Numbered from the stretch's first letter, positions 8,125 to 16,357 are shown. The stretch is 28,882 bases of DNA from Deltaproteobacteria bacterium (GCA_030643245.1 DAOWME010000009.1:1-28882), one strand, 5' to 3'. The notes: a model not told the origin generated them from the sequence alone. A program made the numbers and translations.

Positions 8125-9123
8125 TCATTTAGGTCCTTCGGAAAGGAATATCTCAATCTTTGCCTTCTCTTTCAGCTTATCAACATAAGCGCTTACTCCT
8201 TCCCGAATCTTGACTTGCTTCAAATATTGTCTCACCCTCTCTTTTGCGTCCTCAAAGCTCAAAGTGTTTTCGGGTTTTTTGCCAACGATTTTAATCAGGT
8301 GGTATCCGAATCCGGTCTCAACAATGTCACTTATTTCCCCCGGTTTTAACGTAAAAGCCTCTTTTTCAAAAGCCGGCACCATCCGCCCCCGCGTAAAATA
8401 GCCGAGGTCTCCACCCTTTTTGCTACTGGGGCACTGGGAGAACTCTCCTGCCAGGGCTGCAAAATCTTTACCCTTTTCTAACTCCTGCTTGATCTCTTCG
8501 ATTTTCTCCCGCGCTTCCGCTCTCTGCCCCTTGGCGGCATCAGGGGCGACCTTAATCAGTATGTGACTGGCCCGCACCTGCTCAGGTTGTTTGAAAGACC
8601 CCCGATTGCTATCGTAGTAGTCTCTGATTTCCTCGTCGGAAACAGTGCCCTTTTGACCGATTCTTTCATCAACAAATTGTTGGATAACCATGACCTTTCT
8701 TAAGTGAGACTTCGCCGCAGACTGAGAAAGATTAATCTTGCTCAGCGTATCCTTGAAATCACCTTCATCGCGAAATTGTTGTTTCATCTTTTCAAATCGC
8801 TTATTGACTTCAGCCTCGTCCACTTTAATTCCGTTCTTTTGACTTTCCTGATAGAGCAACTCACTGTTGATAAGGTTTTCGAGTACCCTCTTCTTCAGTT
8901 CTGCATGTTGCGAATCACCAACAGGACTTCCACTGCTCAAAAGGCGTTCCTCCACTTGTATCATGTCCCGGTCGAAGTCCTCCTGGGTGATTACCGTTCC
9001 GTTAACTACTGCAACCCTGTTTTTAGCGGCCTGCTTTTCTTCTCCCGGTGCAGGTGAAGCAATTAATGCCAAAGCTAAAACCGTAACCATCATCCAAACC
9101 AATTTTCCTTGTTTTGTCAGCAT
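8125..9123 (-). CDS. Secreted PpiC/SurA-type peptidyl-prolyl isomerase
   Basis: 332 residues. An N-terminal signal sequence (basic MLTKQGK, hydrophobic LVWMMVTVLALALIA, then a small-residue cleavage zone near SPAPG) lacks a lipobox cysteine, so the protein is probably periplasmic. A SurA-N-like helical chaperone region spans about 35-165. One parvulin rotamase domain spans about 180-275, with ASHILIKV, GGDLGYF, and FGYHLIKI. It probably folds exported or outer-membrane proteins. Strong Shine-Dalgarno (GGAAAGGAG) before the ATG. It converges on mnmE with a 61-bp gap and no obvious terminator between them. Confidence 0.92.
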   Translation of the reverse strand: MLTKQGKLVWMMVTVLALALIASPAPGEEKQAAKNRVAVVNGTVITQEDFDRDMIQVEERLLSSGSPVGDSQHAELKKRVLENLINSELLYQESQKNGIKVDEAEVNKRFEKMKQQFRDEGDFKDTLSKINLSQSAAKSHLRKVMVIQQFVDERIGQKGTVSDEEIRDYYDSNRGSFKQPEQVRASHILIKVAPDAAKGQRAEAREKIEEIKQELEKGKDFAALAGEFSQCPSSKKGGDLGYFTRGRMVPAFEKEAFTLKPGEISDIVETGFGYHLIKIVGKKPENTLSFEDAKERVRQYLKQVKIREGVSAYVDKLKEKAKIEIFLSEGPK

Positions 9124-9257
9124 CCAAATTTCTCCTTTCCAAAATGTTCTTTTTTTTCTCTCTTCCTCTTATTCAATCCCCCTTGATAAACCTCAATCCT
9201 TTATATACCCGCGCTAGGTATAACTCTCTCGTTCCTCGCTCAAACATGTACGATTTC

Positions 9258-9452
9258 TTAGGGGTGAGGCCGGAATAACTTCCTCAAGTTGGCGCTCAGA
9301 TTTAGGTCAGATTTGTTCGATCTGAAAATCACCATGAACCTGCTAATGCTCTGGGACTGCTCCCTCTTTATCCACTCACTCTTTTGCGCGTAATACCCAG
9401 AGAAAAGTGCTGCAAACATGACGAAGAAAAAAGCGATTACCCTTGGACTCAT
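9258..9452 (-). CDS. Small membrane ORF whose 3' part is family A repeat
   Basis: 64 codons. The first 41 residues look protein-like: a hydrophobic segment IAFFFVMFAALFSGYYA, then KSEWIKREQSQ. From position 9329 on, the sequence is the left half of a family A element (copy A4), so the last 22 residues or so and the stop codon come from the repeat. I do not recognise the protein. It lies 40 bases downstream of the endonuclease III-like gene on the same strand. The Shine-Dalgarno is weak. It could be a truncated gene or chance. Confidence 0.3.
   Translation of the reverse strand: MSPRVIAFFFVMFAALFSGYYAQKSEWIKREQSQSISRFMVIFRSNKSDLNLSANLRKLFRPHP
9261..9329 (+). repeat. Half copy of family A (A4)
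   Basis: 69 bp identical in plan to the left arm of A1 and A5 (GGGGTGAGGCCGGAATAACT through GTTCGATCTGAAAAT), then an abrupt end. The right arm is missing, so this is a truncated element. Confidence 0.85.
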
Positions 9453-9491
9453 AGTTACGTTTCCATCTCTCGATTGATGGGGCTGGAAGAG

Positions 9492-10136
9492 TTATGGGAG
9501 GGTATCAGGGACAAAATCTGAGGAGAAGAGAGGACAATCCCTACAGTTTGGCTTTCTCTTACAGAAGTTTTTCCCCAGGTGGACTATCAAGGCATGGTAT
9601 TCATTGTATAGTTCCACTTCCTTCGGCAGGTTCTTCATAAACATGTCTTGCGTTTCATGATAATTGGTATCAGGGGAAATAAAATTATGGCGTGAGAAAA
9701 TCCTCTTCGTATAGGTGTCTACCACAAAGATCGGTTTGCATCCGGCATAGAGGAGAATACTGTCAGCTGTCTCCGGGCCTATACCATTGATGCTTAGCAG
9801 ATCCTTCCTCAGGGGGCCCAACTCTTCAGAAAACATCAGTGAAAGATCCCCTCCATATTCCTCAAATAAAAAAGCCATAAAAGTTTTGAGTCTTCTGGCC
9901 TTTACATTGTAATAGCCAGAAGGCCGAATTGCTTCCGCTAATATGGATTCTTCAATGTCGTACAACCTCTCCGGGGTGAGCAGGCTATCCTTTTTCAGCC
10001 GCTCAATCGCCTTTTCCACATTTTGCCATGAGGTGTTTTGCGTGAGTATGGCTCCCACAATTACCTCAAAAGGGGTATCGCCCGGCCACCATCCTCGTGG
10101 TCCAAAGGCATCGCTCAGCTTTCCGTAGATCGCCAT
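9492..10136 (-). CDS. Endonuclease III-like (MagIII-type) HhH-GPD DNA glycosylase
   Basis: 214 residues. Base-excision repair glycosylase of the HhH-GPD superfamily: FEVIVGAILTQNTSW (about 23-37), helix-hairpin-helix LLSINGIGPETAD (about 113-125) and the catalytic Asp140 in VVDTYTKR. The lysine that makes classical Nth an AP lyase is replaced by Glu122 (GIGPETA instead of G-x-G-x-K-T-A), as in monofunctional relatives such as H. pylori 3-methyladenine glycosylase MagIII. The iron-sulfur site is incomplete: Cys192, 198 and 201 are present, the fourth cysteine is not. The start at 10136 is backed by GGAAGGAG just upstream; 42 extra in-frame codons further out look non-coding. Confidence 0.85.
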   Translation of the reverse strand: MAIYGKLSDAFGPRGWWPGDTPFEVIVGAILTQNTSWQNVEKAIERLKKDSLLTPERLYDIEESILAEAIRPSGYYNVKARRLKTFMAFLFEEYGGDLSLMFSEELGPLRKDLLSINGIGPETADSILLYAGCKPIFVVDTYTKRIFSRHNFISPDTNYHETQDMFMKNLPKEVELYNEYHALIVHLGKNFCKRKPNCRDCPLFSSDFVPDTLP

Positions 10137-10292
10137 TAACTCCTTCCTGGTACGGAGGCAAGTTCTGAGTTCAATTCTTACTGGGGACGATTGGGTAGGC
10201 ATAGGCAGACATTGGCAGGTACTATTCATAGATGAGCAAAACACAGAGAGTGAAAACCACATCCTGATGGGGCAAAAGAAATCTTTTCAAGA

Positions 10293-10562
10293 AAAATTTG
10301 GAAACTTAAATGTGAGCTAATGCCCATCCATAAATAAGGGACGTGGCCGAAATAACTTCCTCAAGTTGGCGCTCAGATTAAGCCAGATTTGTTCGATCTG
10401 AAAATACAAAACCACAGGAATAGTTTTGCCTATTTCGAGGATTTTGTGTTTGAAGATCGGGCAAAGATGGCCTGAAGATGAGATGTACAAATGGGGAAAT
10501 TATTTCGGCCTCGCCCCTAAGTCTCTACGGTAAATGGGCACTAATAAGTTTCCAAATTTCTG
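10293..10562. repeat. Family D/E-like element split by A5
   Basis: The left arm AAATTTGGAAACTTA...TAATGCCCATCCATAAAT and right arm ATGGGCACTAATAAGTTTCC form an inverted repeat on either side of the A copy at 10338-10517. The arms resemble element E (CAGAAATTTTGAAACTCA) on the outside and the D termini on the inside. The right inner end is degraded. Confidence 0.6.
10338..10517 (+). repeat. Family A palindromic element, copy A5
   Basis: An uninterrupted 180-bp copy, same orientation as A1, flanked by TAA on both sides (10335-10337, 10518-10520). It has inserted in a D/E-like repeat. Confidence 0.92.
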
Positions 10563-10577
10563 TTTCAGTGTATTGTC

Positions 10578-10769
10578 CTAGTTTATCTTTTCCAGAATGA
10601 TCTTGTGATCAATCAAGGATATCCTCTTTATCCTGCTGTTCACTACCTTCTGTTCTCCAAAGATGTTCCTGATGAATACTTGACCATTCTCAGGCTCTAT
10701 AATATCCACATTCTCCAAGATCAGTTCTTCGTTGCCGTCTCGTTCCAAATACGCGTTAGCTTCGCACAT
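10578..10769 (-). CDS. cooT: CooT family nickel-binding protein
   Basis: 63 residues matching the CooT family: MCEANAYL start with Cys2, the nickel-binding residue in the family, then ENVDIIEPENGQ, FGEQKVV and a C-terminal SLIDHKIILE. CooT was first linked to nickel supply for carbon monoxide dehydrogenase in Rhodospirillum; homologues are common in anaerobes. The ATG lies inside the end of the upstream DUF3842 gene (14-base overlap in a different frame), so translation is probably coupled. No CODH gene is in the window. Confidence 0.88.
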   Translation of the reverse strand: MCEANAYLERDGNEELILENVDIIEPENGQVFIRNIFGEQKVVNSRIKRISLIDHKIILEKIN

Positions 10770-11184
10770 TATTCATCACCTCCTTAAGTTTTTCGGCTAC
10801 CAGAGCCTCTACCATGTGGGGTAAAGGCTCAATCGTAACCCCTATAATCTCTACCTGCTCTTGTAACAAAGGTAAAAGAAACTTCTTGGCTGGGCTGGAA
10901 CCAATAGCCTCGGCCATCTTTGGGGTAAGTTCACCGATCATTGAATTTGCAATGATTATCCCGAGAGACCCTATGATTATATCAGCCGAGGCGACTGTCC
11001 TGATTATGGCATTCTCGCCGGTTGCCCCCTTATTGGCTCTGGCCTTCATCATTGCGGAGGTAGCAATAGAATTGGTCCCTAAGGCTATTATCTCTATATT
11101 CTCCTCAAATTCCTCCTTCAACCTCTTGATGATTGTACTACCTATCCCACCGCCCTGACCATCAACAACACATATATGTATCAT
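10756..11184 (-). CDS. DUF3842 family protein
   Basis: 142 residues of a conserved family without assigned function. It starts with a glycine-rich loop (VVDGQGGGIGSTII, about 6-19), followed by ALGTNSIATSAMMKARANKG, the family's most conserved stretch, and IIGSLGIIIANSMIGELTP. The pattern resembles a Rossmann-like nucleotide-binding fold, but this is inference. It forms a two-gene operon with cooT and is driven by the consensus promoter at 11203-11231, so a role in metal or redox-enzyme metabolism is plausible. Confidence 0.88.
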   Translation of the reverse strand: MIHICVVDGQGGGIGSTIIKRLKEEFEENIEIIALGTNSIATSAMMKARANKGATGENAIIRTVASADIIIGSLGIIIANSMIGELTPKMAEAIGSSPAKKFLLPLLQEQVEIIGVTIEPLPHMVEALVAEKLKEVMNNVRS

Positions 11185-11202
11185 ATGACCCTCTAATTAT
11201 GA

Positions 11203-11231
11203 ATTATAATACCCGAACCACTGAATGTCAA
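11203..11231 (-). promoter_or_regulatory. Consensus sigma-70 promoter for the DUF3842-cooT operon
   Basis: On the minus strand TTGACA (11226-11231) and TATAAT (11203-11208) are both perfect and exactly 17 bases apart. The expected transcript start, near 11196, is about 12 bases before the DUF3842 ATG at 11184, giving a very short leader. Confidence 0.8.
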
Positions 11232-11427
11232 GTAAAAAGCAGGGTACTCGGCAATTGTTCTTATGGGCGTGACATCCAAGGCAAGTGAAAAAATCGTTTA
11301 AGAATATATAAACCTATTGCAAAAGAATCGGCTTGATATTAAAAAACAAATGTGCTCTACTGAGGATAGTCTTTGAGAATCGTAGCCAATGAGGCATAAG
11401 ACTACTATCGATGCGTGGAGATGACCT

Positions 11428-11868
11428 ATGAATGAGGAGAGAGAGATAAAATTACTGATGCTTGACAAACAGGCGGACAAGATTGGTGACCTTCTGGTGG
11501 AGTTTCTAAACATGCCCGCAGAGGGATGTGATTACACCCTTAGAATTTGCGATAGCTATGGCGATGGTTTGTCCATGTTGGATGGGGTGGATATTGCCCT
11601 GGTGGAACTTGACCTGACCAAGGAGTACTTTGCACCCGGGGATAGGGATTTCCTCCCGGGGATAAACGAGGAGAATGCTGGATACAGGTTTTTAACCCAC
11701 CTCAAGAAAGAATACACCGATATTAAGGTTGTCATGCTGGTGGACTACCCAGCGTGTGAAGATACGCCGTCCGAGATGTCGGAGATATTGAACAAGGGAG
11801 CCGATGGCTATATAGTGAAACCCTTTGTCATAAGCAAACTTGTTGAAGAGATCCAGCGTCTCTCGTAG
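11428..11868 (+). CDS. Stand-alone degenerate response-regulator receiver-like protein
   Basis: 146 residues that follow the receiver-domain pattern without an output domain: beta-1 KLLMLDK, a VDIALVELDL strand where the phosphoacceptor Asp would sit, IKVVMLVDYP, and GADGYIVKPF with the conserved lysine (Lys131). The acidic pair after beta-1 is reduced to one Asp, the aligned phosphoacceptor position is Glu60 (a neighbouring Asp62 exists), and the usual Thr/Ser after beta-4 is Val. An insertion of about 20 residues (63-84) follows the acceptor strand. This suggests a phosphorylation-independent pseudo-receiver. Shine-Dalgarno GGAG precedes ATG. It converges with coaD, 12 bases apart. Confidence 0.75.
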   Translation: MNEEREIKLLMLDKQADKIGDLLVEFLNMPAEGCDYTLRICDSYGDGLSMLDGVDIALVELDLTKEYFAPGDRDFLPGINEENAGYRFLTHLKKEYTDIKVVMLVDYPACEDTPSEMSEILNKGADGYIVKPFVISKLVEEIQRLS

Positions 11869-11880
11869 GATTCCTCCAAC

Positions 11881-12390
11881 CTATATCTGATGGGCATTTG
11901 ACTCCTTGTATTTTGGAAACTTCTTTCTTAACCATTTGTCGACGACATCAGGCACTAGATCCTTCACAGAACCACCCATACTTGCCACTTCTTTGATTAT
12001 TTTAGAGCTGGTATAAAACCACCTGTAGCTCGTCATGAGAAAGACTGACTCAATATTTTTATTGAGTTTTCTGTTCATCAGTGCCATTTGAAATTCATAT
12101 TCGAAGTCAAGTACTGCCCGAAGTCCTCGCACTACAACATGCACATTGGTTTTGTCCAAATATTCCACCAGGAGGCAATCAAAGTAGTCAGTTGTTACCC
12201 GGGGCTCATCCTTGAAAACCTCCAGGATTATCTCTACTCTCTCTTCCATAGTGAACAAATGGGCCTTGAGTGGATTCAGCGCGACCGTCACTATAACCTC
12301 ATCGAAGATATGGAGGGCTCGGTTTATCAAATCTATATGACCGTTCGTAACCGGATCAAACGAACCAGGATATACAGCAATTCTACCCAT
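11881..12390 (-). CDS. coaD: Phosphopantetheine adenylyltransferase
   Basis: 169 residues. Catalyses the fourth step of coenzyme A synthesis, joining ATP and 4'-phosphopantetheine to dephospho-CoA. Nucleotidyltransferase motif GSFDPVTNGHID (about 9-20), RGLRAVLDFEYEFQMALMNR, and the YTSSKIIKE motif corresponding to the family's ISSxxxKE are all present. Last gene of the minus-strand set that includes rsmD; rsmD-coaD pairing is common in bacteria. Confidence 0.96.
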   Translation of the reverse strand: MGRIAVYPGSFDPVTNGHIDLINRALHIFDEVIVTVALNPLKAHLFTMEERVEIILEVFKDEPRVTTDYFDCLLVEYLDKTNVHVVVRGLRAVLDFEYEFQMALMNRKLNKNIESVFLMTSYRWFYTSSKIIKEVASMGGSVKDLVPDVVDKWLRKKFPKYKESNAHQI

Positions 12391-12419
12391 AAGAACAAAT
12401 CCCCTTTATCAAAACCTGT

Positions 12420-12590
12420 TTACTTCTGAATGGCCAGTCCGGCAAGCCCCAATCCCACAAGGATCATGGTAATTCCACACGGCATCGTCATTCCCAAGAA
12501 AGTGAAATCCGGCTTTATAACCTTAATTATACCGTCAACAGCAAAAAGAACACCCCCCAAACCGAGACAAATTTTCGTTGCAACCTTCAA
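12420..12590 (-). CDS. Small two-helix membrane protein, TTG start
   Basis: 56 residues with two hydrophobic stretches (about 7-23, ICLGLGGVLFAVDGII; about 40-54, ITMILVGLGLAGLAI) joined by KPDFTFLGMTMPCG. I do not recognise the family. The start is a TTG at 12588-12590, chosen because AGGAAAGGGGG lies six bases upstream; there is no ATG near the 5' end. It fits snugly between rsmD (38-bp gap) and coaD (29-bp gap) on the same strand, which argues that it is a real operon member. Confidence 0.6.
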   Translation of the reverse strand: MKVATKICLGLGGVLFAVDGIIKVIKPDFTFLGMTMPCGITMILVGLGLAGLAIQK

Positions 12591-12628
12591 AACACGCCCC
12601 CTTTCCTCTACTTGACATGCCCTCGTCT

Positions 12629-13207
12629 CTATGATTGCGGGTTTTGCCCCTCAATCCTTCGATGCACAAAGAACGAAACCAGGGTCTTGCCGTACCTTCG
12701 TTGGTCGGTTATGGTGAGACTCCCAACATCCTCCTCCACAGTCTCCCCAAAAGAATGCTCTGCCACAACTAAAGTATTATCCCCCAGAATATCTGATCGG
12801 GAAACCCTTTCCAATGTATCCCCCACAATGCTCCTTCCGTACGGGGGGTCCAGAAATATGAAATTAAATTTATCTCCCCTTTTCTCCAGAATCCTTATTC
12901 CTTTTGCCACGGTACTTCCGACTATTTGACTCTTATGGAAGAAACGACAATTTCTGATGTTCTTCTCTAGGACCAATAATGCAGTGCGGTCGTTCTCAAC
13001 GAAGACCGCTGTCATCGCGCCCCGGCTCAAGGCCTCAATCCCCATATTTCCCGTCCCAGCGAACAGATCGAGGATCCGTTTTTCATCGAAATCAGGTGGC
13101 AGTATATTGAAGATCGACTCCTTGATCTTATCGGATGTGGGCCGCGTGTTCATCCCTTGAACCGAGAGCAGCCTTCTTCCTTTAGCCTTTCCACTGATAA
13201 TCCTCAA
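12629..13207 (-). CDS. rsmD: 16S rRNA (guanine966-N2)-methyltransferase
   Basis: 192 residues. Methylates G966 of 16S rRNA using S-adenosylmethionine. Family start MRIISGKAKGRRL, then TRPTSDKIKESIFNIL, the SAM-binding loop LDLFAGTGNMGIEALSRGA and the catalytic DPPY motif. Full length. Downstream are the small TTG-start protein and coaD on the same strand. Confidence 0.95.
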   Translation of the reverse strand: MRIISGKAKGRRLLSVQGMNTRPTSDKIKESIFNILPPDFDEKRILDLFAGTGNMGIEALSRGAMTAVFVENDRTALLVLEKNIRNCRFFHKSQIVGSTVAKGIRILEKRGDKFNFIFLDPPYGRSIVGDTLERVSRSDILGDNTLVVAEHSFGETVEEDVGSLTITDQRRYGKTLVSFFVHRRIEGQNPQS

Positions 13208-13271
13208 TGGCCCGCAATGGTATGCTGTTCTATGAATAGAAAGAAAAAGCCCAGCACATTACCCTGGATGG

Positions 13272-14693
13272 TCAACAATTTGAAGGTGTCCCTCTATTCT
13301 CTATAAATACTATGGCGCTCCGAAGCCTGTCAATAACCTTTTTTTTACCCAATATGGCAACAACCTCATATATCCCCGGACTCGCGGTTGACCCTGTCAA
13401 TGAAACCCTTACCGGCTGAGCGATCTTGACAACCTTCAGATCCATCTCGGCGGACACCTCTCCGAATACCGTTTCAATCGTATCTTGATTGAAGGTTTGG
13501 AGGTTTCCAAACCTCTCAATCAAGGTTTGGAATATATCCATAACGTCCGGCTTCAAGAATTTTTTGGCAGCTTTTCTGTCATACTCAACCTCGTCCTTGA
13601 AAAAGAACTCAGAGGAGTCTGCCATTTCAGCCAACGTCTTACTTCTCTCTCTCAGTAGCAATGTAATCTCTTGCAGAGTTTCGTCATCTTTTACCCTGCA
13701 CCCTCTCTTCTCCATAAATGGGATCAGTAACCTTGAAAGGTTTTCGGGTTTTTCTTCCTTAATATAGTGGGCATTCAGCCACAGTAGTTTCTTGGGGTTG
13801 AATAGCCCTGCAGCTTTCCCCACATTATCCAGGGAGAATTTCTCTGTCAGTTCATCCCTGGAGAATACCTCCTGATCCCCGTGCGACCAGCCTAGTCTGA
13901 CCAGGTAGTTCACCAAAGCCTGGGGAAGATATCCGGCTTCCTTGTAAGCCATCACGGATGTGGCGCCGTGTCGTTTGCTCAAGCGGGTTCTATCACTCCC
14001 CAATATGAGCGGGACATGGGCGAATCGGGGGCAGTTATATTCAAGCCCTTCATACAACAAGGCCTGTCTAGGCGTATTGTTCAGATGGTCATCCCCTCTT
14101 ATGACATGAGTAATCCCCATGGTTATGTCATCTACCACCACAGCGAAGTTATAAGTCGGATATCCGTCAGACCTCTGTATAATAAGGTCATCCAGTTCCG
14201 AATTTTCAAACTTAACTTCCCCTTTTATCATGTCACAGACCCTATTGGTCCCTGACATAGGGGTCTTGAATCGTATCACATGGGGGTCGGAGGACTTGGG
14301 TCTGCCCAATTCCCGGCATTTCCCATCGTACTTGGGCTTTCTGCCCTCGGCCAGAGCCAGGGTTCTTTTCTCTTTGAGTTCATCAGGCGTACAATAACAA
14401 TAATATGCTTTGCCTTTCGCAATTAGTTTTTCTATGTATTCCCTGTAGATATCAAACCGCTCCGTCTGGAAGTATGGGCCCTCGTCCCAATCCAATCCAA
14501 GCCATTCCATCCCGTTAAAAATGGCCTGAATCGATTCCTTCGTTGAACGCACCCTATCCGTATCCTCTATCCTCAGGATGAATTTGCCGTCTGAATGTCG
14601 AGCAAACAGCCAGTTAAACAAGGCCGTTCTCGCGCCGCCGATGTGTAAATAACCCGTAGGGCTCGGTGCAAACCTGGTTCGAACCTCTGGCAT
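13272..14693 (-). CDS. gltX: Glutamyl-tRNA synthetase
   Basis: 473 residues, class I synthetase charging tRNA-Glu. The HIGH-type motif is HIGG (17-20) in FAPSPTGYLHIGGARTALFN; the KMSKS-type motif is LSKRH in DRTRLSKRHGATSV. The discriminator/anticodon-binding half is complete at the C-terminus. Only one GltX is seen here, so whether it is discriminating or also charges tRNA-Gln cannot be said. It lies 13 bases downstream of the carboxyltransferase gene, likely cotranscribed. Confidence 0.96.
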   Translation of the reverse strand: MPEVRTRFAPSPTGYLHIGGARTALFNWLFARHSDGKFILRIEDTDRVRSTKESIQAIFNGMEWLGLDWDEGPYFQTERFDIYREYIEKLIAKGKAYYCYCTPDELKEKRTLALAEGRKPKYDGKCRELGRPKSSDPHVIRFKTPMSGTNRVCDMIKGEVKFENSELDDLIIQRSDGYPTYNFAVVVDDITMGITHVIRGDDHLNNTPRQALLYEGLEYNCPRFAHVPLILGSDRTRLSKRHGATSVMAYKEAGYLPQALVNYLVRLGWSHGDQEVFSRDELTEKFSLDNVGKAAGLFNPKKLLWLNAHYIKEEKPENLSRLLIPFMEKRGCRVKDDETLQEITLLLRERSKTLAEMADSSEFFFKDEVEYDRKAAKKFLKPDVMDIFQTLIERFGNLQTFNQDTIETVFGEVSAEMDLKVVKIAQPVRVSLTGSTASPGIYEVVAILGKKKVIDRLRSAIVFIENRGTPSNC

Positions 14694-14706
14694 GACTCAC
14701 CTACAA

Positions 14707-16260
14707 CTAAACAGGGATGTTACCGTGCCTCTTGGCCGGCCGGATTTCCTTCTTGTTTGACAATGCTTCCAATGCGCTTACTATCTTTGGGCGTGAATCA
14801 CTGGGGATTATTACCGCATCGATATAACCCCTTTTGGCAGCGATATAGGGATTGGCAAACAGATCATGGTATTCCTGGATCTTCTCCTCTGTCTTGGCCT
14901 TTGGATCCTCAGCAGCGCCTATTTCCTTCCTGTGGATGACTTTCGCTGCCCCCTCGGCTCCCATTACCGCTATCTCTGCGGTAGGCCATGCCAATACGTA
15001 GTCCCCTCCCAGGTGTCTACTGCACATGGCCACATATGACCCGCCGTAAGCCTTCCGTGTAATAAGCGTGATTTTGGGTACCGTGGCTTCCGAGTAGCAC
15101 CAGAGAAGTTTGGCCCCATGCCTGATTATACCGGTCCATTCTTGGCCGGTACCCGGCAGGTATCCCGGCACGTCCATTATTGTGAGGAGGGGGATATTAA
15201 ATGCGTCACAGAAACGAATAAAACGGGTAGCCTTATCCGAAGCATTTACATCAAGGCAACCTGCCATAAAAAGAGGCTGATTGGCGATGATACCGATCAC
15301 CATTCCATTGAGACGTGCGAAGCATATGATGATATTCTTAGCGTAATGTTTATGAGGTTCAAAGTACTTACCGTCGTCCACCAGAGCGCTGATTACTTTT
15401 TTTATGTCATACACCTGTCTGGGGTTGTCGGGGATTATAGTATCGAGTTCCGGTGCGATACGGGCAGGGCCGTCCTGGGTTTCTATATACGGGGCCTGTT
15501 CCATGTTATTTGAAGGGAGATAGCTCAAGAGCTCTATTATCATCTCTATGGCTTTTGCATCACTCTCACAGGCAAAATGGGCAACACCGCTTGTGGCGTT
15601 ATGGGTCATGGCGCCGCCCAGCTCTTCAGGTGTGACCTCTTCACCCGTGACTGTTTTGATGATATCCGGGCCGGTAATAAACATATAACTGCTCTTCTCG
15701 GTCATAAATATCCAGTCAGTCATAGCAGGCGAATAGACAGCCCCTCCAGCCGTCGGCCCCATTATGGCTGATATCTGAGGTATAACACCAGATGAACAGG
15801 AATTTCGGAAGAATACCTCTCCATAGCTGCTGAGGGCGTCGACACCTTCCTGAATTCTGGCTCCTCCTGAGTCATTAAAGCCAACTATGGGTGCGCGTGC
15901 CTTGAGTGCTAAGTCCATCACCTTAATTACCTTTTTGCCATGGTATTCACCCAGGGTTCCCCCCAGAGAGGTAAAATCCTGGGAGAATGCAAAAACGGTT
16001 CTGCCGTTCACAGTTCCGTAGCCGGTAATGACCCCTTCTCCAGGCACGACAGTATCTCCCATCCCAAAATCCTGGCAGCGATGACGGACAAACATGTCTG
16101 TTTCCTGGAAGCTCCCCGCATCAAAGAGGTGGTTCAGTCTCTCCCTGGCTGTTAATTTGCCGGACTTATGTTGCTTATCAACTTTCTTGGCCCCTCCCAT
16201 CTCTTCTTCCTTAGCTATTTTCTCTCTCAATTCATTGATCCTATCTTCTACATAACCCAT
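14707..16260 (-). CDS. Acyl-CoA carboxylase/decarboxylase carboxyltransferase subunit (PccB/MmdA type)
   Basis: 517 residues with two crotonase-like carboxyltransferase halves. N-terminal MGYVEDRINELREKIA and KLTARERLNHLFD are typical. Oxyanion/CoA-binding signatures are GFNDSGGARIQEGVDALSSY in the first half and AYGGSYVAMCSRHLGGDYV in the second, plus the MDVPGYLPGTGQE loop. It moves a carboxyl group between biotin and propionyl- or acetyl-CoA; methylmalonyl-CoA decarboxylase alpha subunits look the same, so direction and substrate are open. No biotin carrier or biotin carboxylase gene is in the window. A D element lies about 100 bases upstream. Confidence 0.92.
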   Translation of the reverse strand: MGYVEDRINELREKIAKEEEMGGAKKVDKQHKSGKLTARERLNHLFDAGSFQETDMFVRHRCQDFGMGDTVVPGEGVITGYGTVNGRTVFAFSQDFTSLGGTLGEYHGKKVIKVMDLALKARAPIVGFNDSGGARIQEGVDALSSYGEVFFRNSCSSGVIPQISAIMGPTAGGAVYSPAMTDWIFMTEKSSYMFITGPDIIKTVTGEEVTPEELGGAMTHNATSGVAHFACESDAKAIEMIIELLSYLPSNNMEQAPYIETQDGPARIAPELDTIIPDNPRQVYDIKKVISALVDDGKYFEPHKHYAKNIIICFARLNGMVIGIIANQPLFMAGCLDVNASDKATRFIRFCDAFNIPLLTIMDVPGYLPGTGQEWTGIIRHGAKLLWCYSEATVPKITLITRKAYGGSYVAMCSRHLGGDYVLAWPTAEIAVMGAEGAAKVIHRKEIGAAEDPKAKTEEKIQEYHDLFANPYIAAKRGYIDAVIIPSDSRPKIVSALEALSNKKEIRPAKRHGNIPV

Positions 16261-16357
16261 AAGCTTCCCCCTGTGTACAGTTTTTCAGTCAGTGTCCATA
16301 TATACATTAATTTGTGACGTTCTGAGCAACGTATGTTGATTTCTAAATCGCTATTTA

